From Strigops habroptila (Eukaryota; Chordata; Aves; Psittaciformes; Psittacidae): a stretch of DNA of 64,000 bases. Each line of letters begins with the position of its first letter. Position 1 is the first letter of the stretch. The DNA is taken from the NCBI RefSeq assembly GCF_004027225.2, contig NC_044288.2, forward strand, positions 18,238,744-18,302,743, written 5' to 3'. This document shows positions 49,941 to 62,400 of the stretch, piece by piece. Below the pieces are notes generated by a model. That model was not told the DNA's origin and did not search any database. It saw only the letters and a program-made list of their open reading frames with translations. The translations under genes and the position numbers were made by a program.

Positions 49941-51504
49941 GTAAGTACGGCATTCCCTTGCCTTGGCTGCGGGAATGGGGCTGATATTTGCACTGGTCTG
50001 GCTGGGAGGAATTGGAAAGAAAATGTCACAGCCGGGTTGACAAGCCTTAATGGGATGGATTTTTATTATTTCCTGCCTGGTTTTTGCTTTCTGACAGGCT
50101 CTGGCATTGCTGGCCCTTCTTTCATGTGGGCAAAGCCGTGGTGCTTATCTCTGCTGAGTACTTTTCTTGGCTTGTATTTCTGGGGTTTGGAGGGCAGATC
50201 ATGGAATAAAATGTTGATACGCAACATGGTGAGAGAGAGCCAGGAGCACTCTGACAGGCGGCAGGCTTGCTCGCTGATGCTGCTGCTGCCTACATATAAA
50301 TGGACATGGGGGAACAGCCGAGGGGGAGAAGGAGCAGGATAAGGAGAGACCCAGAAACCAAGGGCCTGAGCAGAGCGCAGGTGCAGCACTGAAAAACACG
50401 TACCTTCTGCAGCTGGGGATGTGGGTGTTTCTTTTGTGTGAGACAGGGACAGAGGCACTCATGCACTATGCATGAATCCCTAAAGCAGAGCTTGGAAATG
50501 TGCTGCGTAAGATGGGAACTGGCACCTGGTACTAGTCTGGTTACTTCTGGTTTCGTGTCCTTGTTACAAAGTCTGGAAAGATTGATCAGATTTGATCGAG
50601 TCACAGTCAATTTCTTACCCCTTGCTGATGTGATGTGTGACAGCGCTAGCACAGCTTAGATCCATTCCTTTAAAAGCAGCGAGCCCCCAGCTAAAGGTGT
50701 CAATGCTGGTGACCACCTGAGGGTCGTCCTCCTGGGATAATGTGCCTGAGGAAGGTGTCCTCCCTTCCTTCGGGTCCTAAAGGCTATATGAAGACAGGAG
50801 GACTCCCCCAGGCAGAGAGCAGCAGGAGTAGTGACTTCTCCATTGCATTGGTGTGTTGAGGTTTCTCAATCCGAGGGCTTGGGGTGGTTCCCAAGCAAAA
50901 CACCGTGAAAAATGCCTTGGCATGCTGCAAGGCAACAGAACAGGTGATTCCAGCTCTGTTGGGCTGTGTCAGAGCCGAGAAAACTTTCCAGGTGCCCTCT
51001 GCTTGAGCCATGCCTGGGACAAGGAGCAAGCCCCCATCCCGGGGGATGGTGGTGCCTGGGTAGGGAACAATAGGGACTGATTCTGAGCCTACTGGGTGCT
51101 GTTAACAAAGGGTGCTCCTCTGCCTCTCTGGGCAGTGAGCTCTGGTCCGGTGTGCAGGGCTGGGATGTGCTCACTGGGGTCAGTGACCACAATGGTCAGG
51201 TGGGACTGTTAAGCTTCCTCTAAGCCAATTTTAACAAATGTGTGTTGGTTCCTTTTGGGATTCCTTTCCAGACTTAATAGCCAGCTTGGCTGCTGATAGT
51301 GATAAGGGCTGTTTATGGCACTGGTGTGTTATAACTATCTGATTGTGCAGCAGAGCTCCTTCACTGGGTCCTCCCCCACATGCAGAGAGGTGCCAGCAAA
51401 CCCAAATATGCTGCCTGCCTGTTGCTCTGACATGACTCACAGGAGGAGGCCACCGGGTAGGCAGCGAGCACAGGGCTGGGTGTCTCTTGGGAGGTATTTC
51501 TGCT

Positions 51505-51570
51505 CCTGCCACTGCCTTGCTCTGTGGCCCTGGGCACATCACTCTGCTGTGCCTCAGCTTCTGGATTTGG
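51505..51570 (+). repeat. MIR SINE fragment
   Basis: CTTGCTCTGTGGCCCTGGGC, then CATCACTCTGCTGTGCCTCA and GCTTCTGGAT follow the MIR core phrase 'ctctgTGACCTTGGGCAAGTCACTt...GTGCCTCAGTTtCc'. It is an ancient, degraded copy. Confidence 0.65.
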
Positions 51571-54500
51571 TGCCACCATGGCTCTTGCCCAGCCCTCTGG
51601 ATGGCTTTGCCATCTTTGCCTAAATATTGCCATTACTTCTGAGTAGCCACGTGCTTTAGTAAAGGTTTGGGGACTCTGTAATGTCTGCTGACCATTTCCT
51701 GTGCTGTGGGTTGATTGCTTATGGGTTGCATATGATCCCTTTGGGGCCACAGGTGGTAGGAGGGCTGTGCAAACCCTGGAAGGCAGTGGCCCCTGCTGTG
51801 TTGTGCTTCCAGACCTTTTCCCAGTAGCTGAGGGGTTCAAGCCAGGGCTTGCTGTACCCAAATGCTGGCTCACGTCTGTTCTTAGCAATGGCACGATCTT
51901 CTCCTAGCTGGTTCTGTGAACAAGGCATGGGGTGCCATCTCTCCCATCAGCATGTTCTGTGACTGGTGTGAATCTTGCCAAGAGCTGTTTCCTTGCTGCT
52001 GCCTCACCCAGCTCTGCAAATCCTTACCCAGCCTGTATCCCTCAGGTCTGTGTGCCTGGGAGGCAAAAAATGGGCTCAGGAGCCTTATGCCGTTGCCATC
52101 TGTACCATTTCTATTTCACTCTGCTGATGCTACCTGGCAGTGACCAGCAATGTTTTTTGCATCCCTCTGGTAGTGGGCAGTGGCTCAGGGGAGCTCGGTG
52201 CCACTTGTTGGTCAGAGGCTGCCCTGCTTGCGGCTCTGCCTCCCAGGCATGGCCAGCTCTGCTGCTCTGGGCACTGATTTTTGCTCTGTTTTTTGCCCAT
52301 TCCCTGCAGTGACCAATGGCTCAGATGTGGTGGGATCCAGCCAGCAGCGACCCTGCACTCCAACCCCCTGGTCTGGTCTCCTGGTACACAGGACCCTACC
52401 TGTGCAGGTGGGAGGACAGAGGGAGATGCAGAAAGAGGGATGATGAAGCCAGATTGTGCATGGGCTGATGATGCACAGGTGTATCTATGGCTGCAGGAGC
52501 AGGATTTTGGGGCTGACAAATCAGAGATGCGCAGCTGAGGATGAAATGCCACCATCTGATCTGTGAATTCCCACTGCTCCTTTCCATTTCACTTGGTGCA
52601 TTTAGATAACACTCCTATCCCATCTGGGGCTGACGTGAGGCAGGAAACCTGGGGCTGAGGGCCATGGCTGGCCTCAAGCCATGCTGTTGTGCAAAACTAT
52701 CTGTGAGGCCTCCGGGGAGCTCTGTGCAGGATTTGCTGGGCTTTATAGATCTATCTCTGGAGATGCTTCATGCACAGCACACAGGAGTCTTGCCAGCCCT
52801 TGCTGGGGGGACAGAGGTTTGCTTTTCACCCTGCTATGGGTCCCAGGCTTGGAGGCCCCATGTTGTCATCTCTCCATGATGCAGGAAGGCAAAACCATAT
52901 GGAAATGTGCTTTTAAGGTGAAGAGGAAAAGGCCTTTGATCTTGAGTGTAAACTCATATCCTGAGGCTGCAGATGAGACTAGGTAGCCCTGAGGGTGCAA
53001 GGGTTGTGCTGGCCAGGAAGGTGGCTTCTCCTCCTGTGCTCACAGGTGTGCAGCGAACATTTGGAGGGCACAGTGTTGATGTTTGCATTAGTGATGGTAT
53101 TTATACCTCCCACTCTGCTAAGAACTGCTAATTGGTTGCAAATGGATTCATACCTTCATAAACAGGTCAATCAGTGCTGCTCTGCATTTCCATTGAAGCT
53201 GGATTCTGTAGCAGAAACCCTTGCACAAGAGAACACCTCTTAGTATCGTCCCCTGAAATCTCCTATGTTCTGTGCTCATCCTCTCCTTCAGACTGGTCTG
53301 GTGCAGGGAATTTAACATGACCAGTACTGTTGTTTGTGCTCATTAAAAGGGAAAGGGTTGAAGCCGTCATCTGCCACAAGGGTTTAAGACTCTCTGAAAT
53401 GGGTGTGAATAATTCCTTCTGCTGTTTTGAAGGTAACCGTCAGGTTTGGGTGCTGCAGGTCCATGCAGTGAGTACAATCTGTGAGCAGGGGCCATGGGAA
53501 CTGGCATTTGCATAGAGTCTCTTCTTGTCCAGCTCTGCTGGGGTGGGAGGGGATGCTATTGGAAGTCTTGGCATGGGTCGTATCAGGAGTAAGGTGCTCC
53601 TGGTTGTTATGGGCCACCCTGGTCTGAGCAAAGACATGCACAACTCCTGAGTAAAACCAGGTTTGGCAGGCTCTGGATCAGTGTTGCAATGGGTGATTGA
53701 AACTGGTTTACGAACTGGAGCTCTTCCAGACTCCTTTCTGTCTCCAGCATGCACTCTGAAGAGGGAGACCAGAATCTGTCCCCATGGCCAGCTCATTCAA
53801 GGTGGGGGAACCAGTGCCATGTATCCCACATCCTCTTCCCTCTGAGCAACTGACAGCCTGTTAGAGCATGGAGAGCTCTTGCAGAGGATTTGATATGTGA
53901 AGTGGAAAGTTGCCCCAGACCATCCCAACCCCTGAACCTCTCAAATTCCTGCTCTAAGGCTCCCCTAGTCACAAAAAGATGAGGAAGGAGACATGAGGAA
54001 AGGCTGGCCAGTTAAGCATTTGAGCAGGAAAACATCGTGACAGATACTGATGAATGCAGCATGTTTGCTTGGTTGTTTTTCATTCCTAAATCATGCTCCC
54101 TCTTACGTGGTGATCCACTAAGCATAATTACCCAGTAATCTCTAGGCACATGTGGTTACAAGGTGTTTACCAGCAAACTCTATTAAGTCCCTGTGTAATT
54201 AAAGAGGAATCACATGGTGCTGCACATCTCTGGGAGCTCCAGCTCTGCTCTGCACCAGGCAGAGTGATTCACTCAGTGGGGTAGGACCTGCTGAGGAGGT
54301 CATGGTGTTTTTTCTCCTGTGTTCAGAAGTGTAGTGAACCCAAAGGGATCAGCCTTTTGGTGTGATGAGCGGTGGTATGGTCTTCCCTGTGAGGAGGCTC
54401 TAGTTCTTGTGGGGTGACACCAGGCCTGGGGGGGTTATGGTACAGATGAGCCTTTACAGTCATGGTGCTTGTGGTTCCTGGTCAACACTGGTTCCTGTTT

Positions 54501-57500
54501 TGTCTTTGCAATGCTCAGGCTGCCACAGGCATGTGGTGAATGGAGGACAAAGTGCTTCTACAGTGAGGGAGGACCCAGCAGAGTGAGATGCTGACTATGG
54601 CTGTGGTGCTGCTGCCTGGTCCCTGAGGGTTTGAGGAAGGCTCTGGATAAGCCCTCATGTTCCTCACCCCTGCTCCCCTGATTGCTGCTGGACAGGCTCT
54701 TCACATGCAGTGGGGAAAGAGGCAGGTCTCCAAGTAGAGCTCTTCTATGGCAGCTCCTCATGGAGGAGGCTTGTAGAAGGAGGAGAGCTTTCAGAAAGGC
54801 TGAAGTAGACTCAATTCAAGGTGTGGGTGCGGTGGGACAGAGAAGAGAGGAGGGACACAGATACAAGACAGCTTGCAAGGTATTAAAAGCTACCTTCCTG
54901 GTGTGTCCTCTCCAAACCCAACCATAAGCATTACTTACTGTCCATGCTTCTCCAAGGAGGGCTCTAGCACTGTGTTCTGCAGGATTTGGGCACCAAGGGG
55001 AACTCCAGGCTTTCCACACACATCTTGGTTCTCTCAGTTGACATCCAGACCTGACTCTGCTGCCACAAACCACTGATAGAAGTAGTCCCCTCTGTTCTCC
55101 CGGGCAGCCTAGCAGAGGGATAACCATCCATTGCATTCACTTTGTCAGAAAATTCAGAGCCGAGGCAGCTTCTCTCTGTCCTGGGGTGGGTGGATGGACT
55201 CTGTCCTTTCACCAAGCTCTGTTCAGGCCCTCCTGCAAACCATCTATCTTGGCAGCTTGCCCTTTGAAGAGCAGAAGCCATGGTAAGTGTCACTGCAGGC
55301 CAATGAAGTGCATGCTGTAAGGTCAGTTGAAGCAATTGAATTAATTCAAGGGCCTACCATGCTCTTATAAAATAGCAAGTTTTCTAATGACAAAGTGATG
55401 ATCACTTTAGCCAGATAATGGTATTTGTGATTGCCAGCAGGCTGGGCTGATGACAGACTGTCCTGTTATCAGCAAGGAGTCAGTGTGGTGCTGCCTTTGC
55501 TTTCTGCAAAGCTGAGAAGCAGTTGAAGGCAAACCTACCAAGTTCCTGCCAGACCCTGCAGTCCGATCATGATGGTGCCGTAATGAAGTGGTTGGAACAT
55601 CTAATTATATATTTTTAGACCAAATACATCAGCGCTTCTCAGTTGTGAGCACTGCACCATCTCCAGGAAGCATCCTGGGGGTAGACTGGTGATGGTGAGG
55701 ACTCAGCTGGAGAGCGATGGGGGAAGGAGAGAGCTTTGCAGGATGAAAGAGGGCTAGGAGTGACCACAGGAGCTGTAGGGAAGGCAGAGCTCAAGTTCAG
55801 ATGTTTCAGACCCAGGAAGTTTGCTTGTGAGCAGCTCGGGGCAAGCATGGCAAGATAGGCAGGTGATTCTTGCTTGGAGGACACTGAGCTATCCAAAGTC
55901 CTCCTGTGTCCAGCATCTCTGCCGCTTGCATCTGTAGGCTCAGGAAATCACTGGGAAAATAGAAGAGCTTGAGTGCACTGATGCACAGCCCTGATGGACA
56001 TGCCTTGCTTAGAAAAGGGGTATCTGAAGCTTAACAGGACCAAACTGATCTAGTGTGCCAGCAAACTGTGCACAGTTACCACTTATTTGATGGTGGGTTG
56101 GGTTTTTGATAGGCCATAGTTTATACCTGCATTTTTAAGTTTGGGTGTAGTCTTCTGAATGCTTTATTAGTATCAGCCATAAGCCCTGGCCCAGGAGTTG
56201 ATGCGCTTTCTTCACTGCCTGGGGCAGAGATCTGAAGCAAAAAAGGAGCTGGTGCTATGGCTTCTTTATGCAGCTTGTCTGACCTTCCTTTCTTCTTACC
56301 CTTTCTAACCTGGCAAGGTCCTCTGAGCCCTAAGCATCACTTGTTTTTCACTTCATGGATGTTTTACTCCACTTTCATTTTGAATCATCTTGGTTTTGAG
56401 ACTTGGATGACTGTGAAAGTCCTTGAGAGGAAGGTTTCTCTAAGGAACAGGACAGCCTAAGAGGGGAGCATGCGCTTGAGGGTTTGAAGCCATCCTGTTG
56501 GCTTCAGTGCTCTTACTTGGCAACAAGTGGCATGTTTTGGAGAACACTGCACTGCTGTGGGACAAGAAAGGCTTTTCTGGTGCAATTCCAACCCTGGAGC
56601 CCTTCCTCAGCCCAACTTCAGTCCGTTGCAATCTGAATTGAAGTTCCATGGTTTGGCCTGTTCTCACAGTAGTGAATTACATGACTCTTTTCCAGGTACA
56701 TGCAGCCAGGCTGGAGGAGACCTAGACCAGGACTCAAAGTGTATGCTCCCAAAGTGCACGTGCCAGGCTCTGCAGTTCAGCACCCCTCACAAACACACTT
56801 GCAGCATCTCATTCATGAAGACACATTGCAAGGCCCTGCCTGTCCTTCCCAGCATCTGTGTTTTGTACTACCTGACCCTGAGGATCTTGCTGCTTTTCTC
56901 CTGGCATCCATCCCCCTGATACCCCTTCACACTGCGGTGTCCCAGGGAGCACTGCCCAGCGCAGGGGTACTTGCTTATGGAGCTAGTTTTAAAGCAGCTG
57001 GGGACCGGATGGTTCCATAGCTCAGCAGCACTCGCTGGGACATGCTGGGCAGTGTAGTGGGGATCTCCCAGTCACGGCTGCTCCCCAGCCTGGATTCTCA
57101 GTGGAGGCAGGGAGCATCCCAGTGTTTCACTCCTAATGAAGGACTTTCCCTCCTGAAATCCTCAGAGGAGCAGGAAGAGGGAAGGAAGCTGTGTGTGAAA
57201 CCCATTTCTACTGCACGTCAGGAGCTGCAGCCCATCCAAGCTGTGTGAGCTGCCTCCCCTAGTAGCCCCTCTTCAAAGGAAGGGGCTTCCTTGCCTGGGC
57301 CATGAGGCAGGGCTGGATCAGGACTTGTCTGTCGGCTGCTGCTGCCCTGCCTGTCTCCTGCTGCTCTGAATCAGCGTGCTCTTCCCCAGTAAAATACCTC
57401 TGGCTGGCTTGGCCACAGTGGTGCCCGGCTGGGTGGTGAGTGGCTTTCTCAGCGTGGCTGCAAGGTCTGCGTCAGCCAGGGTGCCTGTGTGCAGCTACAT

Positions 57501-57879
57501 GAGCAAACAGGTCTGTGGGATGCCAGGAAGGACCTGCAGCAGCTCCCTATGGTTTGTGCTTGCCCTGTGAGCTGGAGATCAATGGTCAGGTGCTGAGTAC
57601 AGCACAGGCATGGAAAGGCTCTACTTGCCCAGCCTGAAGAAATGAGGGCTGGGGCAGGCGGAGGTTCCAGAGCCCCTCTGGAGGTGGTGCAGACCCCACT
57701 CGCTATCAGCACCCAGCTCAAATGCAGCCCATGTGGGGCTGTGGCAGCCAGGTCCAGGCAGCACTGGGCAGGCAGCGTGTAGTGCAGCTCAGTGTCGGCT
57801 TCTCCTGCCATCCGAGCAGGCAGCTCTGCTCCGGATTTTCCCTCTCTCAGCTCGTATCGCCGGCAGTCCTCAGAGTGTG

Positions 57880-58068
57880 ATAGAGCACAGGCTTCCCCGG
57901 CTCCCTCATCTGCGCTCAGATCACGGCTCAGCGCTGGTCCCTGCAAACCCCTCCCTCCGCCTCGGCTGTGCCGGGGGCTGTAGGGTGTCCTTCCCCGTCG
58001 CCCCGCTGCCCCCTCGGCACCCGCTGCATCAGCTCCCAGTGCTCGGAGGATGAAGAAGGTGGAGGAAG
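57880..58068 (+). promoter_or_regulatory. ABLIM3: Candidate alternative promoter and first exon of ABLIM3
   Basis: From 57,880 to 58,068 the intron becomes CpG-richer (CTCGTATCGCCGG just before, then CCTCGGCTGTGCCGGGGGC). It ends with ATG AAG AAG GTG GAG GAA G before a near-consensus donor GTAAGATG. The frame at 58,050-58,068 (MKKVEE plus one base) leaves in phase 1, the same phase as the regular ABLIM3 first exon, so it could splice in frame to the same exon 2. No transcript is known to me; this is inferred from splice phase, donor quality and composition. Confidence 0.35.
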
Positions 58069-58099
58069 GTAAGATGAGCTCTCTCTAACCTCCTCCTGC

Positions 58100-58107
58100 T
58101 ATAAATA
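58100..58107 (+). promoter_or_regulatory. TATA box-like TATAAATA
   Basis: CTATAAATAGCC is a textbook TATA sequence in a moderately CpG-containing setting. A start about 30 bases downstream would fall near 58,130, followed closely by a start-stop pair ATGTGA (58,138-58,143). It lies just downstream of the candidate alternative exon. It may be coincidental. Confidence 0.25.
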
Positions 58108-59436
58108 GCCGCGTCACCCAAGCATCGTCTGGGAGCGATGTGACCACGTCCGGGCTCCCGCAGACCTGCCTCTGTTGCAGGCACACCTCACACTTGGTCA
58201 GGAGGGCTCCCGCCGGTGACACGGAGCTTGTCATCGCATTAGCACACCACGGGACACCTCTCAGGTTATGCACAGCCTAATCCTGTCTGGCAGCCGCCGG
58301 GGCTGGCGTCCTGCGGCTGGGTCAAGCGTGCCCGCACCTCGCTGGCAGCGGCAGTGACACAGCTTGTATGGGAAACCTTCCTCCTGCGGTGGGGACTTAG
58401 CAGCCTGCCCTCGGCTCCGGCCAAGCTGTGCCCGGGTGCCGGTGGCATGGATGGGGCAGGGCAAGGAGGTGTCTTTGGTATGTGTGTCAGTGTCTGGGCA
58501 GAGCTTTGGGAGGGAAAGGGAAAGCAGCTGTTCCATAGGGAATAACCAGGTCAGGGAGAGAAAAGTGGGGTTTGTGATGCTGATGCAGTGCCTGTGCGGT
58601 CCTTGAGTGCTGCTTCACTCCATCCAAGCAGGGCTGGAGGTTGGGGTTGATCAAGAAAACCATGGTCCTCTATATATTCAGGCTGTTGGCAGAGATGCAG
58701 TTCTTGGGGTAAGCTGTGCCTTTGGAGGGAGCTTTGCTGGCAGCACCAACATATCCCCCATCTCTTGACCATCAACCAGCGTGGGAGACAAGCAGTATAG
58801 CAGCTTGCATGAGCATGGGAGTACAAAGAGAAACACAGCCATCTTCTCAGCAAGGAAGCCCTCCTTCATCTGGCAGCAGATGCTAAGGCACAAAGGTGGA
58901 TGATGCCCAGCTCACAGCCTTTTATTCAGTGAGCAAACCCATCCCTTCATACACCCCCAGATACTACTTGGGAGGACTTGCACTGTTGTCCCACCATCTG
59001 TCCCAGTTGCCACCTTGGGAGAGGAGTGGGTTGGACCTGATCCTTCCCCTTTGGGGCAGGAGGTGCCTGGCAGTGCTGGCGAGGGGGAGCTGAGGGACCG
59101 AACGTGGATGTTCTCCCCTCCTCTGCTTCTGAGAAAAGGAAAGTCACTGCCTGCGTGGTGAGTTATGTGGTGATGACTGCTTGTGATGGGTTACATATAA
59201 AATCCCTCGCATCCCTGAGGATGCTACCAGTTGAAAGCTTTTATGGCATTTTAAAAATAGCCACAGAGGGAAAGGGAATGAGAAGATGGATAGGTAGGTG
59301 GATCCATAATAAGGAGAAGAGAGGAAACAGCCCGAGAGGGAATGGAAAGACTTTAGTGAATGGCATGTGAGTGATTGTTGAGGGAGGGGGTGGTGTGGTC
59401 ATACTGAGCTGCATGCCCAGTGGGATTGGGAAACCC

Positions 59437-59444
59437 TATAAAAA
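59437..59444 (+). promoter_or_regulatory. TATA box-like TATAAAAA
   Basis: CCCTATAAAAAGCC, with a GC-rich downstream segment and a CACGTG E-box (CTTGCACGTGTGGGG, near 59,465), resembles a core promoter. No obvious first exon follows, so this is weak. Confidence 0.2.
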
Positions 59445-62400
59445 GCCTGGCTGTGAGATACGCTCCTTGCACGTGTGGGGAGAGGGATGGGGTGAGCATC
59501 AGCTCAGGCTGTCTCTCCTGTGGGCGCTCGCTGTGTTCTACAAGTAGCTGTTAAAAATAATCCCTGACTCTTGGATGCCTGGGCTAGGCTGGCTGCTGCT
59601 GCTCTTGCGTGATTCCCCAAACAGCTCCAGGCTCATCTGTGCTCCATTCCTGCCTCGAGGCTCCAGCTGACAGCCTTGCCTGGGAGCTGATGGATGAGGT
59701 TGGTCCTGGCCCTGGCTTTTCCCAAGGTGGCCTTTCCCACCTGGGCTGTGCTCCAAGAAGGATGCTGAGAGCTGCCTCTCTCCTCTGTCTTCTGGCTTCC
59801 TGCTGCCTGACAAGTTTGCAGCGCCCGGAGGCAGGATCTAGTTGTGGTGATGGGGGGGCTGTGGCTGGATGAGGGTGCAGTTCCCCAGCACCAGGCTGGA
59901 GCAGTGGTACCAGGGCTGCTGGCAGCAGGTCCCTTCAGCAGGACAGCCCTGCTCTGCCTTGTGTCACTGCCAGTGCAGCTTCTCCCTGGTCCTGGGAAGT
60001 GGCTCCAGGCCCTCCCCTGTGCTTGTGGCAGCTCTCCCCATCACTCAGGGAAGATTACACAGAGTATCTCCAAGAAATGCTAATTGCTTTGGCTTGTGCT
60101 TGGTACAGCAGAGCCACTGGGCACTCAGAGCTCTTAGTCAGCTTAGAGATCTGCCAGATTCTTCACTCCTTCCCCTGGAGAGCTGGTGGAGGTCTGCTGT
60201 GGCTGTTGCTGATCCCCACATCCCTGATTCCCAGCTGAGCTGCAGGCTTGCACCCGAGCTGGCCCAGAGGTCCCAAGTGGCACAAGGCATGATGTGCTGT
60301 CATTAGGGCATTGCAGACCCAGGGTGAAACACCCCAGTCTCAGCCCCTGATAGGCACCGTGCAGGGTCATATGCACCCCTTGTGCTGGAGGAAAGGTGGC
60401 TGGAGGGACAGCGGCAGTTTCCTATCCTGGGGGATGCAGTCAGTGCTGCTGTTGTCTGTCCTCCTGGACCCCTCACTGCTGCTGCCCACCCCTGCTCTGC
60501 CATAGCAGCTGAAAGCTCGGTGCAGCCAGGCTCGTTTGGTGCAGGCTGCTGGGAAGCATTCCTTGGCTTTGCCCCTGCTCGAACTGCAGGGAAACAGCAC
60601 TGCTAACAAGACTCCTCTGTCAGACTTGCCAGCCTGTCACATCCAGGCTGTCTCCCTCTTGCTTGTCTTTTTTTTTTCCCTTCCTTATCAGCTAGGCAAA
60701 TACCCAGGGAAGCAGAAGCTGGGGATGAGTTAGCCCTGCCCAGCTCCAGGCTGGGGAATAGTGAAGCTGGGGAGCATGTGCTGCCTGGTCCTTGCGCTGG
60801 CCTCTTGCAAAGGGCTGCCACTCATAATGTGCTGATCTTGCTGTATGTCTCAAGCCTACAGCTTTCTTTAATGCTGTAGCATTAAAGAGTCCAAGCCCAG
60901 CCACCCTCTGTGCGTGCTGAGGCCTCTACCCACCCCCTTTGCCAAACCCCTCACCTGGGGAAGGTGAAGAGGTGCCTTTTGCTCTCGTTGGCTTCTTCTG
61001 ACTCTGAGAAGTTTCTCATTGGTTGAAATAACTTTTGGAGGAGCTGGTGAGTGCCTGGGACCCTCCCCAAGGCAGGGGGTACCCCCAGTCCCTGCTCCTG
61101 CTTTGCCTGCCCTTTGCTGGGCTGCTGTGGGAGCATCCTGAGGCATGTGGCAAAGCAAGTGCTTGCCAACAGAGGCCATCCGCGGCTGCCCCAGCCCTCG
61201 GTCCCTGCTTGGCTGGTCAAAGGTGGCGCAAAGGGTCCGGTTTGGGACTTAATTCCTTTCCTTGGCAGGCAGGTTTTGGCTCCTTTAAGCTAAAAGCGTG
61301 CGCAACAAAGCACATGTTCATTTTCCCTGTTGAAAGGGGACTTGTTCCCTGGAAGGTGCCAGCTCTGCTGGGCCTGTTGATTGCCCATTAATTGTCGCTA
61401 ATGAGGAGCTGGGAGATGTGGCTTTCGGAGGCTGTTGGGTACAGACCGTCACTTCAGCCTGGGAGGGACATGTCAGTGGGAAAGGAGCTGTGACCTCGAC
61501 ACGGGTGAGTTTTGCTGCACGAATGGGTTTGTTAGTGGAGAATGCCCCAGTTCCTGTGCCTACAGCACAGGGCAGCAGCGCTTAGCCCTGACTCCAGAGT
61601 GGAGAGCGTGGAAGGTTAAGAGGATCTGTGGTGCTTACTGTACACAGACGGATTTATTTACGTGTGTATATATAGCAGAGAGGTGGGATGGGGAGGGCGA
61701 AACCCACCCTGTCTGGGAGGGAGGGTTGAATCTCTATGGCTGGCCCATGTCAGGAGCACAGGGCTGCTGGGCAGCAGGACGTGATGCCAGGGCTTGGCTG
61801 TTTGCCTCCAGCCTGATGGCTGAAGGCTGTTCTTCCCCTGGCACCAAAGGCTTTTAGCAGGAGACAGCCATGTCTGCCTGCCTGCCGCTTCCTGTGCTGG
61901 CAGCCCCTCCGTTTGAAGTGGGGTTTCTGGGTGTACGCAGGAGCTGAGCAGAGCAGTGCGGGGAGGAGGAGGGGACAGGATTACATCTGTGCCCAAGCCC
62001 CTCGTATGCTCATGAGTTTATTGTTCTAGATGTGCCTCATTCTGCCATATCCCCTACTGTCCCCAGCCTGGTTTGTCCTTGCTCAGCACCAAGCCCTGCT
62101 TGGCGCTTGCTGGCCCATTGCTGGGGTGACCCATGTTCTTCCAGCCCAGGCTCAGGATGTGGTTGGGGAGATGATTAAGCTCCCTGAGAGTGTTGTGCTG
62201 TGTGAGCGCTAGTGCAGGGGTGTGCTTTTGCCTGCCCGTGCTGCAGTGGGGACAGGAGTCCTCTCTCACAACAGCAGCTTTCAGGTGCGCATCGCCTGCT
62301 GCCCTGCTCCAGCTCCTCCTGTAGCATCCGTGCTAATTACCTTGTGGTTCCTCTCACCTTCTCTTTGCCAAAATGGCTGAGCTTTTCCCAGGAATTTTCT

